From Tunturiibacter gelidiferens (lineage in GTDB: Bacteria > Acidobacteriota > Terriglobia > Terriglobales > Acidobacteriaceae), in the NCBI RefSeq assembly GCF_013410115.1, contig NZ_JACCCV010000002.1, positions 806,001 through 870,000 of the forward strand: a stretch of 64,000 nt of DNA. Direction: 5' to 3'. How positions within the stretch are numbered: position 1 is the first letter of the stretch; every line of letters starts with the position of its first letter. This document shows positions 16,567 to 27,302 of the stretch, one piece after another. Under the pieces are notes generated by a model. The model did no database searches. It was given only the letters and a program-made list of their open reading frames with translations, and was not told the DNA's origin. Position numbers and translations under genes: made by a program.

Positions 16567-18552
16567 ATGATTCGCCGGGCTCTGCTCCACTTTTTTCTCC
16601 CTTTTTCTTTAATAACTCCTTCTCTCGCTCAGCGTACGACCAAAAATCGGGACCTGCCCATTACGTCGCAGGCCCCCATCCAGGTTGAGCTCCTTGCCGC
16701 TCTCGATGTTGGCAAGCTTTCGCCCGGCGCGTCGGTGTTCGCGAAAGCGCGCGTGGACTGGAATCAACCCAACTGCCACCTTCGCGCCGGATCAATGGTC
16801 GTCGGCCACGTCGTCGATCTCGAAAAGCGATCAAAGCTTAACAAAGGGTCCAGCCTCACCGTCGCCTTCGACCACGCCGACTGTGATGGCCACATCTCTC
16901 CCCTTCCGCTCACTCTCTTCGCCCTCATCGCCGTCCCACACGTCGACGAGGGCATCCCATTGGCAGACACCGGCGCGAGGTTCGGCGCGGCCAGCAGTAA
17001 TCCGCACTTCGGCATGGGAAGATCGACTGCACCCGCACCACCTCCCGTCAACTCGAAGGACGACATGAGCGTCAGGGGAAACTCCGTAGAGGACAAGACC
17101 CCGAAAGTCATCCAGGCAGGGCAGGTCATCGGCCTTAAGAAAGTCACCCTCAGCGTCGGCACTGGTCCCGATGGCGCCTCCGTCCTCTCCTCCCTCAAAG
17201 ACAACATCCGGCTCGAAGGCGCAACTCAGCTCATTCTCATGCCGCAGTCTTCGATCGTTGTTCGTCCAGGCCCAACCCTCGAGGCCAAGTCAGATTCGCC
17301 CGCCCTGGGCTCCGAATCACCATCCCCCGCTGTGGCACCAGCACCAGCTCCTCCTCCCCCGCCTCCTCCTCCACCAGAGATCGACGAAACAAGTATCTGC
17401 ACCACCTCCTGTTCCACAGTCCCCACGGAAACCAGCACCGTATCGGCAAACGCCTCCCTCTCCATCTCCGCCGCTCTCTTCGGCTTCTCGCCTCACGACA
17501 GCCGAGAGTTCAGCGCCTTCGACTACGAATCCACGGTGACCTACCTCGACTCCCAGAACCTTCTCTTCACCTACGACCCGCACAAACTACGCCAGCGCTT
17601 TCCTGCCGGCATCCGCACCGAATCCATGCGCACCATACGCGCCGTCCTCCTCGATCCCGCAACGCTCAAGGTAAAAAAAATCGTCGACTGGCAGGTTCAG
17701 GGAGAAGGTCAGTTCATCTGGCACGGCGCATCCGGTCAGATCCTGGTTCATCTCGGCCACCATCTCCGTCTTCTCGACTCCGACCTCAACGTTGTTCGCG
17801 AGACCTCCATTCCCGGCCAACTCGTCTTCGTCTCAACTTCACCCTCCGGAGAGTTCGTCGCCGTCGGAACGCTACATGAGCGACACACCGCAACCATGCA
17901 TGCCGAGCTCGCCCACGACACCCACATCGAACCAGAAGAAGACATCGATATCCGCCTCTTCGATCAAAACTTCGAACTTCTACTCACCTCCCGCCAAACC
18001 TCCGCTCTCCCTCCGCCAGTCCTCTCCGACACCGGCGAGGTTCGGGTCAACTCAACCGGTCGAAATCGTTGGCGCATTCGCGAGTTCCGCTGGGACCGCA
18101 CCGAACACACCATCGCGAATCTCACCTCTGCCTGTCGCCCGGACCTCGCTACGCCTCTCACCGGCTCTGTCTTCCTCGTAGGCTGCAGCGACTCTCCCCT
18201 CCAGAACTGGTATCGCCTCATTCGTCTTGACGGCCATCCCATCCTCACCGGCAAAGGCTCTTCGGACGAGATCGAACAATCCTCAAGCAGTACGAACCAG
18301 AACGACGTCGCAGTTAGAGTTGTCCGCGCTCACTCCTCCAGAGCACGCGGCCAGACATTCAAAAAACAGGACCTCAAGGAGCAGGAGATCAGCGTCTACA
18401 GGGTCAGTGACGGCAAACGTCTCTTCTTCTCCCTCAACCCCGACGTCTCCCTCGCCGAACAGTCGTTCGCTCTATCGCCCGATGGCGCTCAACTCGCCAT
18501 TCTCTCCGGCATCAATATCTCGCTCTACACCGTCGCGAAAGCAACTCAGTAA
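16567..18552 (+). CDS. Exported polyproline protein with propeller-like C-terminal half
   Basis: 661 residues, not assigned to a named family. Residues 1-22 form a signal peptide ending PSLAQ. Residues about 35-220 form a beta-rich domain (VELLAALDVGKLSPGASVFAKARVDW, LRAGSMVVGHVV) similar in flavour to exported acidobacterial TrbI-like domains. A run of prolines near 270 (PAPAPPPPPPPPPEIDE) and a Cys/Thr-rich stretch (ICTTSCSTVPTE) link it to a C-terminal half with repeated beta blades (LDPATLKVKKIVDW, LRLLDSDLNVVRE, DIRLFDQNFELL), suggesting a six- or seven-bladed propeller. ATG at 16567 with AAGG upstream is preferred to GTG at 16549. Function unknown. Confidence 0.6.
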   Translation: MIRRALLHFFLPFSLITPSLAQRTTKNRDLPITSQAPIQVELLAALDVGKLSPGASVFAKARVDWNQPNCHLRAGSMVVGHVVDLEKRSKLNKGSSLTVAFDHADCDGHISPLPLTLFALIAVPHVDEGIPLADTGARFGAASSNPHFGMGRSTAPAPPPVNSKDDMSVRGNSVEDKTPKVIQAGQVIGLKKVTLSVGTGPDGASVLSSLKDNIRLEGATQLILMPQSSIVVRPGPTLEAKSDSPALGSESPSPAVAPAPAPPPPPPPPPEIDETSICTTSCSTVPTETSTVSANASLSISAALFGFSPHDSREFSAFDYESTVTYLDSQNLLFTYDPHKLRQRFPAGIRTESMRTIRAVLLDPATLKVKKIVDWQVQGEGQFIWHGASGQILVHLGHHLRLLDSDLNVVRETSIPGQLVFVSTSPSGEFVAVGTLHERHTATMHAELAHDTHIEPEEDIDIRLFDQNFELLLTSRQTSALPPPVLSDTGEVRVNSTGRNRWRIREFRWDRTEHTIANLTSACRPDLATPLTGSVFLVGCSDSPLQNWYRLIRLDGHPILTGKGSSDEIEQSSSSTNQNDVAVRVVRAHSSRARGQTFKKQDLKEQEISVYRVSDGKRLFFSLNPDVSLAEQSFALSPDGAQLAILSGINISLYTVAKATQ

Positions 18553-18654
18553 AATGCAAAACCAGTCTCACAGATAAGGCCACCCTCCAGAGCCCGCATC
18601 CTCGGGGATTGGCGTCGCCCCAAACTTGCTCGCACGATCTCCAGGAGGACGCTC

Positions 18655-19107
18655 ATGATCGCGAACCGTTCTGTCCCGGTCGACACCCTACTTCCCCACA
18701 TCTTTTATCGCGATCTGGCCGCAGCCATCGATTGGTTGACCAAGACCTTGGGCTTCGCGGAACACTACCGCTATGGAGACCCCCTCAGCGGCGCTCAAAT
18801 GCATCTCGGCGATGCGTGGATCATGGTCCAGTCCACACGCGCAGACAGAGCCGCACCCGCGCAGCTAGGCGCCTACACCCAGAGCCTCACGATTTTTGTG
18901 GAAGACGTCGAATCCCACTTCCAACACACGAAGAGCTCAGGAGCCACCATCATCGAGGAGCTTAATGAGACCGTCTATGGCGAGCTCCAGTACGGCGCGC
19001 TCGATCTGGACGGTCACCTCTGGTTGTTTTCACGACATGCCCGCGATCTAAGTCCCGAACAGTGGGGCGCAACGCTGGCTCCGGCCAACTCTCGTCACCG
19101 AAACTGA
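18655..19107 (+). CDS. VOC (glyoxalase/bleomycin-resistance fold) family protein
   Basis: 150 residues with the paired beta-alpha-beta-beta-beta units of the vicinal-oxygen-chelate fold: LLPHIFYRDLAAAIDWLTKTLGF opens the first unit and QSLTIFVEDVESHFQHTKSSGA the second, ending DLDGHLWLFSRH. This is the PhnB/YdcJ-like layout; the substrate is not known. A strong CAGGAGGA site lies 7 bases before the ATG. Stands alone upstream of an intergenic repeat element. Confidence 0.85.
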   Translation: MIANRSVPVDTLLPHIFYRDLAAAIDWLTKTLGFAEHYRYGDPLSGAQMHLGDAWIMVQSTRADRAAPAQLGAYTQSLTIFVEDVESHFQHTKSSGATIIEELNETVYGELQYGALDLDGHLWLFSRHARDLSPEQWGATLAPANSRHRN

Positions 19108-19120
19108 GGCCGCCAAAATC

Positions 19121-19386
19121 CTGTCAAGCCCCCTACACAACAAAACCCGCGCCAATCCAGCGAAATCGCGTGGCGTATCAGTTTCACTCAAACTGCTATA
19201 CTCGATAAAGAGTAAGGAAAAAGCCCCGACAATTCGGGGCTTTCCGTGCGTTTAGCACATAAGCCCTTTGAAATGAGGAATCTGCAAGTAAATCCTTTAG
19301 CAGTAGTATTTTACAGAGATATACCTGTCGCAAGTCTACGAAAATAAGCGCCTTACGAGCAGGTAATAGGAGGGGCCCCCCACTCA
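19121..19386 (+). repeat. Intergenic element A (about 266 bp), paired with element B at 25359
   Basis: Reads in order: CTGTCAAGCCCC; AAAACCCG, then GCCAATCCAGC; CGTGGCGTATCAGTTTCAC (19169-19187); a -10-like TATACT at 19197-19202; a perfect 9-bp hairpin AAAGCCCCG/CGGGGCTTT at 19220-19243; TAAGCCCTTTGAAATGAGGAATCTGCAA-type segment; and a G-run/C-run end near 19370-19382. All parts recur in the same order in element B. Ends 17 bases before mnmA, so it may carry that gene's promoter or leader. Confidence 0.8.
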
Positions 19387-19402
19387 GGCCCGCACATAAC
19401 AA

Positions 19403-20527
19403 ATGCCCAACGAGCCCAACAACACGATAGCGGTCGCCATGTCCGGAGGAGTCGACTCCTCCGCTGTAGCCGCCCTCCTGCGCGCTCAGGGCCACGACCT
19501 CGTCGGCCTCACCCTCCAGCTCTGGAACCAGCGCCGTCTCGCCGGACACGAGGGCATGCCCGAATCCGTCCAGGGACGCTGCTGCTCCATCGACGACGTC
19601 TACGACGCCCGCCACGTAGCCGAGCAACTCGACATCCCCTACTACGTCGTCAACCAGCAGGAGCGTTTCGAAGCCGACGTCGTCAAGCCATTCGTCAGCG
19701 AATACCTAGCCGGCCGCACGCCCATCCCCTGCACCCTCTGCAACAACCACCTCAAGTTCGACCAGCTCCTCACCACCGCCCGGCAGATCGGCGCCGACCG
19801 CATCGCCACCGGGCATTATGCGCGAAATCATTTTGACCAAGTCAGACAGCGCTGGATCCTCTCCCGCCCTGAAGACAAATCGAAGGACCAGACCTACTTC
19901 CTCTTCGGCCTCACCCAGGAGCAGCTAAGCCGCACCATGTTCCCACTAGGCGAGATGCAGAAGCCCGCCGTCCGCCAGATGGCCGCAGAAGCCGGCCTCG
20001 CCGTAGCCCAGAAGTCCGACTCCCAGGAGATCTGCTTCATTCCCGGCGGCGACTACAACACCTTCCTCAAGGCCTACCTCGACGAGCAGGGCGAAGACCT
20101 CCCCAATACAGCCGGCGAGCTAGTCACAACCACCGGCGAAGTCATCGGCCATCACGAAGGCATCCAGAGCTTCACCGTCGGCCAGCGCAAAGGCCTCGGC
20201 ATCACATCGCCGAACCCCCTCTACGTCCTGGCCATCCACCCCGACTCCCACCAGGTGACGGTAGGCTCAGACGAAGATCTCCTCTCCCGCGACCTCTTCG
20301 CCAATCGCCTCAACTGGATCTCCATCCCCGGCCTCGCCGAAGGCGAGGGAGTCCGAGTCAGCATCAAGATCCGCCACCGCCACACACCGGCCATGGCCAC
20401 CCTCACCCGCATCGACGACCAGACAGTCCACGCCTTCTTCGACGAGCCCCAACGTGCAATCACCCCCGGCCAGTCCGCCGTCTTCTATCAGGAAGACGAG
20501 GTAGTCGGGGGTGGTTGGATCACCTGA
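19403..20527 (+). CDS. mnmA: tRNA-specific 2-thiouridylase MnmA
   Basis: 374 residues, typical length. It uses ATP and relayed sulfur to make 2-thiouridine at U34 of Lys, Glu and Gln tRNAs. The PP-loop is AMSGGVDSSAVAALL (about 12-26); Cys113 in CTLCNNHLKF is the probable nucleophile and Cys211 in SQEICFIPGGDY the second catalytic cysteine; FTVGQRKGLG marks the C-terminal tRNA-binding region. Sulfur would come from a cysteine desulfurase such as the one at the window start, although the genes are not linked. ATG at 19403, immediately after element A. Confidence 0.96.
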   Translation: MPNEPNNTIAVAMSGGVDSSAVAALLRAQGHDLVGLTLQLWNQRRLAGHEGMPESVQGRCCSIDDVYDARHVAEQLDIPYYVVNQQERFEADVVKPFVSEYLAGRTPIPCTLCNNHLKFDQLLTTARQIGADRIATGHYARNHFDQVRQRWILSRPEDKSKDQTYFLFGLTQEQLSRTMFPLGEMQKPAVRQMAAEAGLAVAQKSDSQEICFIPGGDYNTFLKAYLDEQGEDLPNTAGELVTTTGEVIGHHEGIQSFTVGQRKGLGITSPNPLYVLAIHPDSHQVTVGSDEDLLSRDLFANRLNWISIPGLAEGEGVRVSIKIRHRHTPAMATLTRIDDQTVHAFFDEPQRAITPGQSAVFYQEDEVVGGGWIT

Positions 20528-20540
20528 CAGAAATCAGAAC

Positions 20541-21122
20541 CTACCAGCCGTCATCGGAGTCAGGACGACGACCGCTCGCCCGCCCGCTTCCAAATCCCTT
20601 CGCCCGGCCAGCCAGAACGTCCAACCCCGCCTTCAGCCCATTCACCAGCCCCGAAACCTCGCGAAGCGGAACTTTGATCCCCCGCTGAACCGTCTCCGAG
20701 ATGTCGGAAGTAGTATTCAGAACCGAGGTCACCATCCCATCCACCCTCGCCATCTGCGCCCGTGTCTTCGAGTTCAAATCGCTCGCGGTCGCGTCAAACT
20801 CCTGAGCTTTCGCGCGAACAACATGGCTCGTCTCAACCAGGTTCTCCGTGATGATCTTCACCTTCGGAGCAGTGTCCTGAATGAAACCATGAGAGCTCTC
20901 CATAAGCGGCATCACCTTCGCGCGAATCTCTTCAAAAATCTCAAGTCCGCGCTTCCGTGCCTTCGCCGCGCCAACAGCCATAACGATCAGAGCGCCCGCC
21001 TGAACCACCAGAGCAACCGCAACCATACCCACGAAGACCATCAACATCTTCGAGTTCCCCGACGAAAGCGAGTCTGGGTCCTGCAGCCACATTCCTGACA
21101 TCACGATCCGCATCGCTTCCAT
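20541..21122 (-). CDS. DUF948-like membrane-anchored coiled-coil protein
   Basis: 193 residues. One hydrophobic helix (about 26-50, MVFVGMVAVALVVQAGALIVMAVGAA) is followed by a long charged helical region resembling DUF948 or chemoreceptor-type helices (about 55-170) and a Gly/Arg/Ser-rich tail. No enzymatic motif. Co-directional with the YtxH gene 105 bases upstream; both types of protein are often annotated as general-stress or envelope proteins. ATG at 21122 preferred; a TTG 12 bases earlier is possible. Confidence 0.65.
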   Translation of the reverse strand: MEAMRIVMSGMWLQDPDSLSSGNSKMLMVFVGMVAVALVVQAGALIVMAVGAAKARKRGLEIFEEIRAKVMPLMESSHGFIQDTAPKVKIITENLVETSHVVRAKAQEFDATASDLNSKTRAQMARVDGMVTSVLNTTSDISETVQRGIKVPLREVSGLVNGLKAGLDVLAGRAKGFGSGRASGRRPDSDDGW

Positions 21123-21226
21123 AACGTCTCTCAATCCCTCAAGTTACGAGATAACAATCATAAGGCCCGGCCGCCAGCAAGGGTCGACCGGGCCCAGACT
21201 ATCAGAAACGACTAAAAGATAAACGT

Positions 21227-21622
21227 TTACGAGTGAGATTCGCCCGTCGTGCTCGCATACGCTTCTTTACCCGCGTCAATCGCAGCACTCACCTTATCGG
21301 TATGCTCCTGCACCAGGCCTTTACCCTTCTCAACATACTGAGCCCACTGAGTCCGACCGCGGTCATAGTACTCCTTACCCCGATCAACGTACTCGCTCAC
21401 CTGCTGCTTGCCTTGTGCAGCCAGAACAGTCGCGCGATCCTGCGCCTGCTGCGCAAGAACAGCCGCTTTGTCCTTAGCATCGAGCGCGCTCGCTACCAGA
21501 TCTTCCCGCGTCTCTTTCCCGGCCTTCGGGGCATACAGTACCCCTACAAGTGCACCAATCCCCAGTCCCGCCAGGAACCAACCCAATCCACTTACTCCAC
21601 TCTCGTTGTCGTTATCTGACAT
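21227..21622 (-). CDS. YtxH domain-containing protein
   Basis: 131 residues. An N-terminal hydrophobic glycine-rich helix (GLGWFLAGLGIGALVGVLYAPKAGKETRE) is the YtxH signature; the remainder is a predicted long amphipathic helix with repeated Lys/Glu/Gln. Members are small membrane-anchored stress proteins of unknown molecular role. Two ATGs are close together; the one at 21622 has AGGAG with 7-base spacing and is preferred over that at 21628. Confidence 0.85.
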   Translation of the reverse strand: MSDNDNESGVSGLGWFLAGLGIGALVGVLYAPKAGKETREDLVASALDAKDKAAVLAQQAQDRATVLAAQGKQQVSEYVDRGKEYYDRGRTQWAQYVEKGKGLVQEHTDKVSAAIDAGKEAYASTTGESHS

Positions 21623-22072
21623 GCTCATTCTCCTCTTTCAGGCTTCAAGTGCGGAATCTGCCTCTCCGCCTTTTATATCTCAACTTGCAGATTTCTAATC
21701 CGTCAGATCTGAAATCGAATCAGGAATACCCTGCCTCGCCCAATCAACCGGTAAAGCCGCACTGCCTTCGTTTAGGGAGATGCCCTGCGTTCCAATTAGG
21801 TTGCGCGCCCTCATCTTCACCACGCATCATTTGTCGCAGAACCTCGCATGCCCTGCTGGGCATCCCTGCTTGATCTGAGCCAAAATGCTACCCATGATTT
21901 TTCGATATCTTTCGGAAACAGGTTCGTCTAATCCCCAGGAAGACCACCGCTCCGCAAAGATAGGGAAACCCATCATTCCCTCGAAACTTCGAACTGAGAC
22001 GCTGCATCGGATAGCTGTTCAGTGATTTAGAGTGTTCGCAGTGCAAGTCACTCGACGCACGAAAGGGGTTTC
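21623..22072. other. Intergenic region with divergent promoters
   Basis: About 450 bases, less GC-rich than its surroundings, separating the YtxH gene (-) from the lipoprotein gene (+). No convincing gene, RNA or repeat was seen. AAAGGGG at 22061-22067 is the probable ribosome site for the gene at 22073. Confidence 0.5.
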
Positions 22073-23209
22073 ATGTACGCCGAACGTCATCTCTCCGCCA
22101 CCCGCGCCCTACTGGCCGTCGCAACTCTAGCCATCACTCTCGGCTTCTCCGGATGCAAGAGTTCCGCGCCCGCGACTCCTACCGACGACGCCAGTCTCAC
22201 CGCCGCTGTGCAAAGCCGCATCTTCGGGGACGACGCACTCAAGTCCGAGCCCATCAACTCCTCCGTCCAGGGACGCGTCGCCACCCTCAACGGCAACGTC
22301 AGCAGCGAAGCAGCGCGCTCCCTCGCCGCAGCCGACGCCGCTCAAGTCGCCGGGATCAAGACTGTAGTCAACAATCTCTCCGTGCAGGCTCCCGCTCCCG
22401 TCATCACTGCCGCAGTCGTTCCTCCGCCTCCACCCCCTCCCCCCGTCGCACCAAAGAAACTCCCGACCCCCAAGCCAACACCCAAGCCAAAGCCCGCCCC
22501 CGTCGTTCACGAGTCTGCGCCTGCCGATGTTCCTCCCCCTCAGGTAGCAGCCGCCGTCCCGCCCCCGGCCCCCCAGCAGGAACTCCCTCCGCCTCCTCCA
22601 CCCCCGCCGCCCGCGCCTGAATTCCGTAGCATCACAGTTCCACCCGACACCACGATCCCCATTCGCATCATTCAAACTCTCGACAGCGCCACCACCCAAC
22701 AGGGCGACACCTTCACCGGCACCGTTGCCACCGACATCATCCTCGATGGTCTCGTCGTCATTCGCCAGGGAACCCCTGTCTCAGGCCGTGTCTCCGCCGT
22801 CCAGGAAGCAGCCCACTACAAAGGCAGTTCCCTACTTACCGTCGAACTCACCAGCATTAACCGCCGCGGCGAAAAGCTCGCCGTCACCACAGAACCCTAC
22901 AGCGTCGAAGGCAAGGGCCGCGGTAAAAATACAGCCGAAAAAGTCGGCGGCGGAGCAGCCGTCGGTGCTATCCTCGGTGGCATCCTCGGCGGTGGCAAAG
23001 GAGCAGCAATCGGCGCAGCAGCCGGTGGCGGTGTCGGCGCTGGCGCAAACACCATCACCCGCGGCGAACAAGTTCAGATCCCATCCGAAAGCCTCATCCG
23101 CTTCCGTCTGACCAACACTTTATCTCTCAGAGTTTCCACAAAAAATACCGAGAGCACCAGCTCCAATCCCGATCTTCAACAGCGACCTGCAGACCAGCCG
23201 CCACAATAG
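22073..23209 (+). CDS. BON-domain lipoprotein with polyproline linkers and glycine zipper
   Basis: 378 residues. A lipoprotein signal peptide ends in LGFSGC (Cys28). A BON domain covers about 38-107 (LTAAVQSRIFGDD...GIKTVVNNLSV). Two polyproline blocks (about 115-200) act as linkers. The C-terminal beta region (PPDTTIPIRIIQTLDS, GTPVSGRVSAVQ) resembles that of the exported protein at 16567, and AAVGAILGGILGGGKGAAIGA is a glycine-zipper segment (about 301-330). Probably anchored in the outer membrane and spanning the periplasm (inference). GAAAGGGGTTTC precedes the ATG. Confidence 0.8.
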   Translation: MYAERHLSATRALLAVATLAITLGFSGCKSSAPATPTDDASLTAAVQSRIFGDDALKSEPINSSVQGRVATLNGNVSSEAARSLAAADAAQVAGIKTVVNNLSVQAPAPVITAAVVPPPPPPPPVAPKKLPTPKPTPKPKPAPVVHESAPADVPPPQVAAAVPPPAPQQELPPPPPPPPPAPEFRSITVPPDTTIPIRIIQTLDSATTQQGDTFTGTVATDIILDGLVVIRQGTPVSGRVSAVQEAAHYKGSSLLTVELTSINRRGEKLAVTTEPYSVEGKGRGKNTAEKVGGGAAVGAILGGILGGGKGAAIGAAAGGGVGAGANTITRGEQVQIPSESLIRFRLTNTLSLRVSTKNTESTSSNPDLQQRPADQPPQ

Positions 23210-23374
23210 CAAAACTTTGCATCTAACCGTTTAGAACAAGGGACGCAGACCACCCGGCCTGTCGTCCCGTCGCCTGAAGCTCATCATTGCGAAGCCGGTC
23301 TAAACCAAGCTGCAGCCGACGAATCCGTCACAAGACTGCCCCTAACCGAAGCGTAACTCCAGAGGTGTTCCGTC

Positions 23375-25171
<1,797 letters not shown>

Positions 25172-25246
25172 CCTTTTCCTTTACCAAACTCTGCCGTTGT
25201 TCTTGCCGTTGCCGTCGCCGTCGCTTTTTCTTCTGCTTTTCTTGTT

Positions 25247-25272
25247 GTCATCCCCGAAGGGGATCTGCTTTT
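25247..25272. repeat. Dispersed GTCAT-type hairpin repeat
   Basis: GTCATCCCC GAA GGGGAT CTGCTTTT: stem ATCCCC/GGGGAT with a 3-base loop, the same lead GTCAT and tail CTGCTT as the element at 5880. Lies just after the branching enzyme gene. Confidence 0.65.
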
Positions 25273-25358
25273 GCTCTTTGTCGTTGCACGTTCTCCCATC
25301 ACCAGACAATCGCCACCCTAAGCGATGGTCAACCAAGACCTGCGCGCTCACCAGAAAA

Positions 25359-25637
25359 CCTGTCAAGCCCCAAAACCACGAAAACCCGGGCCAATCCAGC
25401 ACATTCACGTGGCGTATTAGTTTCACGCCAACAGCTATAATGAATGAATAAGCAAAGAGAAAAACCCCGGAAACCACCGGGGTTTTCGACATTAAACCGT
25501 AACCCCTTTGATTGGACGAATTTACCCGCAACCCTTTTGGAATGAAGATTTTGCAAAGGGCAAAAAATCGTAAATATTTGAAAAAAGGTAGTTTACGGTA
25601 GGGTACCCCCCGGGGGGACCCCCCAAATTCCACCCCC
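25359..25637 (+). repeat. Intergenic element B (about 279 bp), paired with element A at 19121
   Basis: Shares with A, in order: CCTGTCAAGCCCC; GAAAACCCGGGCCAATCCAGC; CGTGGCGTATTAGTTTCAC (25408-25426); TATAAT (25436-25441), at the identical 9-base spacing; a 10-bp hairpin AAAACCCCGG/CCGGGGTTTT (25461-25486) whose bases differ from A on both sides of the stem; two sub-repeats of the type CCCTTTTGGAATGAAGATTTTGCAA (25503-25560); and a G/C-run end. Ends about 30 bases before the next gene. Confidence 0.8.
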
Positions 25638-25666
25638 AATCGCACAACCAATGGCATCAGAGACTA

Positions 25667-26578
25667 ATGGAAAGGACCAGACTGACGGTGACGACAGCGA
25701 CCCAAACCCCACCCCACACCGCCACTCTCAGCCACCAAGCCACATCTCCCAGGAATCCCCTCACCCTCTGGCATCTTCTCTCCCTCGATGCCCCCACAGT
25801 AGCCGCCCTTTGGACCTGGTTTATCGCCTCCGCCAACCACCTCCATCTCCCAGCGATCAGTATCGTGGCCATGTTCCTCGCCGTCTGGATGCTCTACGCC
25901 GCCGACCGTCTCCTCGACGCCCGCTACATCGGCGCATCAACCAACGCAAAGCTCGAAGCCCGCCACTACTTCCATAACCGACATCGCCGCCGCTTCCTCA
26001 CCGGCATCCTCAGTGCCTCCGTCGCTCTAGCAATTCTTCTCCCCCACCTTGAAGCCCAGGCCATCCATCTCTATCTCATCCTCGGCGGCCTGCTCTGCGG
26101 CTACTTCATTCTCATTCACGCCACCAGCAGCGCTCATCGACTTCCAAAGGAGATCGCCGTCGGCCTCTTCTTCGCCGCGGCCACCTTCATTCCCACCATA
26201 GCTCGCCGTCCCGACCTCCGCATCTCCCTGCTCCCGCTCGCAATCCTCTTCGCGACTGCGTGCAGCCTCAACTGCCTCTTCATCTACGCCTGGGAACACA
26301 GCTCTCTTCCGCAATCCGATCATCAGGCACACGCCGCCACTCATCTGGCCCTCCGCAACCTTCCCCTTCTCACCACCGGCCTCATCTTCCTCAGCGCCGC
26401 CCTCACCCGGCTCGACCACCAGGCTTCCTGGCCAATCCCATTTGCGATCGCCGTCTCTGCCACATCCCTTCTCCTTCTCCATCGCCGTCGCCACCACACA
26501 GGCCGGCTCGCCCTCCGCAGCCTCGCCGACCTCGCCTTCATCACTCCGCTCCTCCTACTCCCCTTCCTCCCTCGATGA
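25667..26578 (+). CDS. Polytopic membrane protein, UbiA-prenyltransferase-like
   Basis: 303 residues with about eight hydrophobic helices from residue 40. The segment VWMLYAADRLLDARYIG resembles the first Asp-rich prenyl-diphosphate site of UbiA proteins (DRxxDxR in place of NDxxDxxxD). A second Asp-rich site was not recognised, so catalytic competence is unsure. It overlaps the methyltransferase gene by ATGA, and both may act on a prenylated or lipid substrate (inference). The ATG at 25667 has weak support and the true start may be inside, since residues 1-35 are Thr/Pro-rich and unlike the rest. Confidence 0.55.
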   Translation: MERTRLTVTTATQTPPHTATLSHQATSPRNPLTLWHLLSLDAPTVAALWTWFIASANHLHLPAISIVAMFLAVWMLYAADRLLDARYIGASTNAKLEARHYFHNRHRRRFLTGILSASVALAILLPHLEAQAIHLYLILGGLLCGYFILIHATSSAHRLPKEIAVGLFFAAATFIPTIARRPDLRISLLPLAILFATACSLNCLFIYAWEHSSLPQSDHQAHAATHLALRNLPLLTTGLIFLSAALTRLDHQASWPIPFAIAVSATSLLLLHRRRHHTGRLALRSLADLAFITPLLLLPFLPR

Positions 26579-27237
26579 CGACCGCCCAACCCAACTTCGA
26601 TCTCATCGCACGCCCCTATCGCTGGCTCGAATACATCACCCTCGGCCGCGCTCTCGAAGACTGCCGCCTCCATTACCTTCCAAGCCTCCTCAAGCGCAAG
26701 CAAGCCCTCGTCCTCGGCGATGGCGACGGCCGTTTCCTCGCCCAACTCCTCGCCGAAAATCCTCACCTCCGCGCCGATGCGATCGACACCAGCGCCGCCA
26801 TGCTCCTGCTCCTCCGTAAACGCTGCGAAGCCTTGGCCCCCAACGCATCCACCCGCCTCAAGACCCACCAAGCCAACGCACTCACCTGCCCACTCGACGG
26901 ACCCTACGATCTCATCGTCACCCACTTCTTCCTCGACTGCCTCACGCAGCCCGACCTCGAGAATCTAGTCAACCGCATCGCACCAACTCTCGCCCCGAAA
27001 GCCCTCTGGCTGGTCTCTGACTTCCACATCCCCAGCGGCCCCATGCGTCTCCCTGCAAAGGTCCTCGTCCGCACTCTCTACCTCGCCTTCCGCATCCTCA
27101 CCGGGCTCCGCACCGCTCGACTCCCCGACCACGCCACCTCCCTCCAGCAAGCAGGCCTCACTCGAATCGCACATCGACACCGACTCGCCGGCATCCTGGT
27201 CACCGAACTCTGGCAGTTCAACCCGGCCACTCCATGA
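26575..27237 (+). CDS. Class I SAM-dependent methyltransferase
   Basis: 220 residues. Motif I reads ALVLGDGDGRFLAQLL (about 43-58), with the acidic end of strand 2 in ADAIDTSAAML and motif post-I YDLIVTHFFLDCL. The region FHIPSGPMRLPAKVLVRTLYLAFRILTGL is like that of ubiquinone/menaquinone methyltransferases. The ATG overlaps the upstream stop as ATGA, which settles the start; a longer open frame to 26260 runs inside the upstream gene. The downstream peptidase frame begins at its stop in the same way if its first ATG is used. Confidence 0.82.
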   Translation: MTTAQPNFDLIARPYRWLEYITLGRALEDCRLHYLPSLLKRKQALVLGDGDGRFLAQLLAENPHLRADAIDTSAAMLLLLRKRCEALAPNASTRLKTHQANALTCPLDGPYDLIVTHFFLDCLTQPDLENLVNRIAPTLAPKALWLVSDFHIPSGPMRLPAKVLVRTLYLAFRILTGLRTARLPDHATSLQQAGLTRIAHRHRLAGILVTELWQFNPATP

Positions 27238-27302
27238 GCCCCTCGACGACGGAGCACAAACTTTTTCCTCGCCAAATCCACAACCACACCTACAATCCCC
27301 GT

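Noticed and set aside
26260..26574. N-terminal extension of the methyltransferase
   Set aside because: It overlaps the coding frame of the membrane protein, is Arg/Pro-rich, and the ATGA junction gives a natural start.
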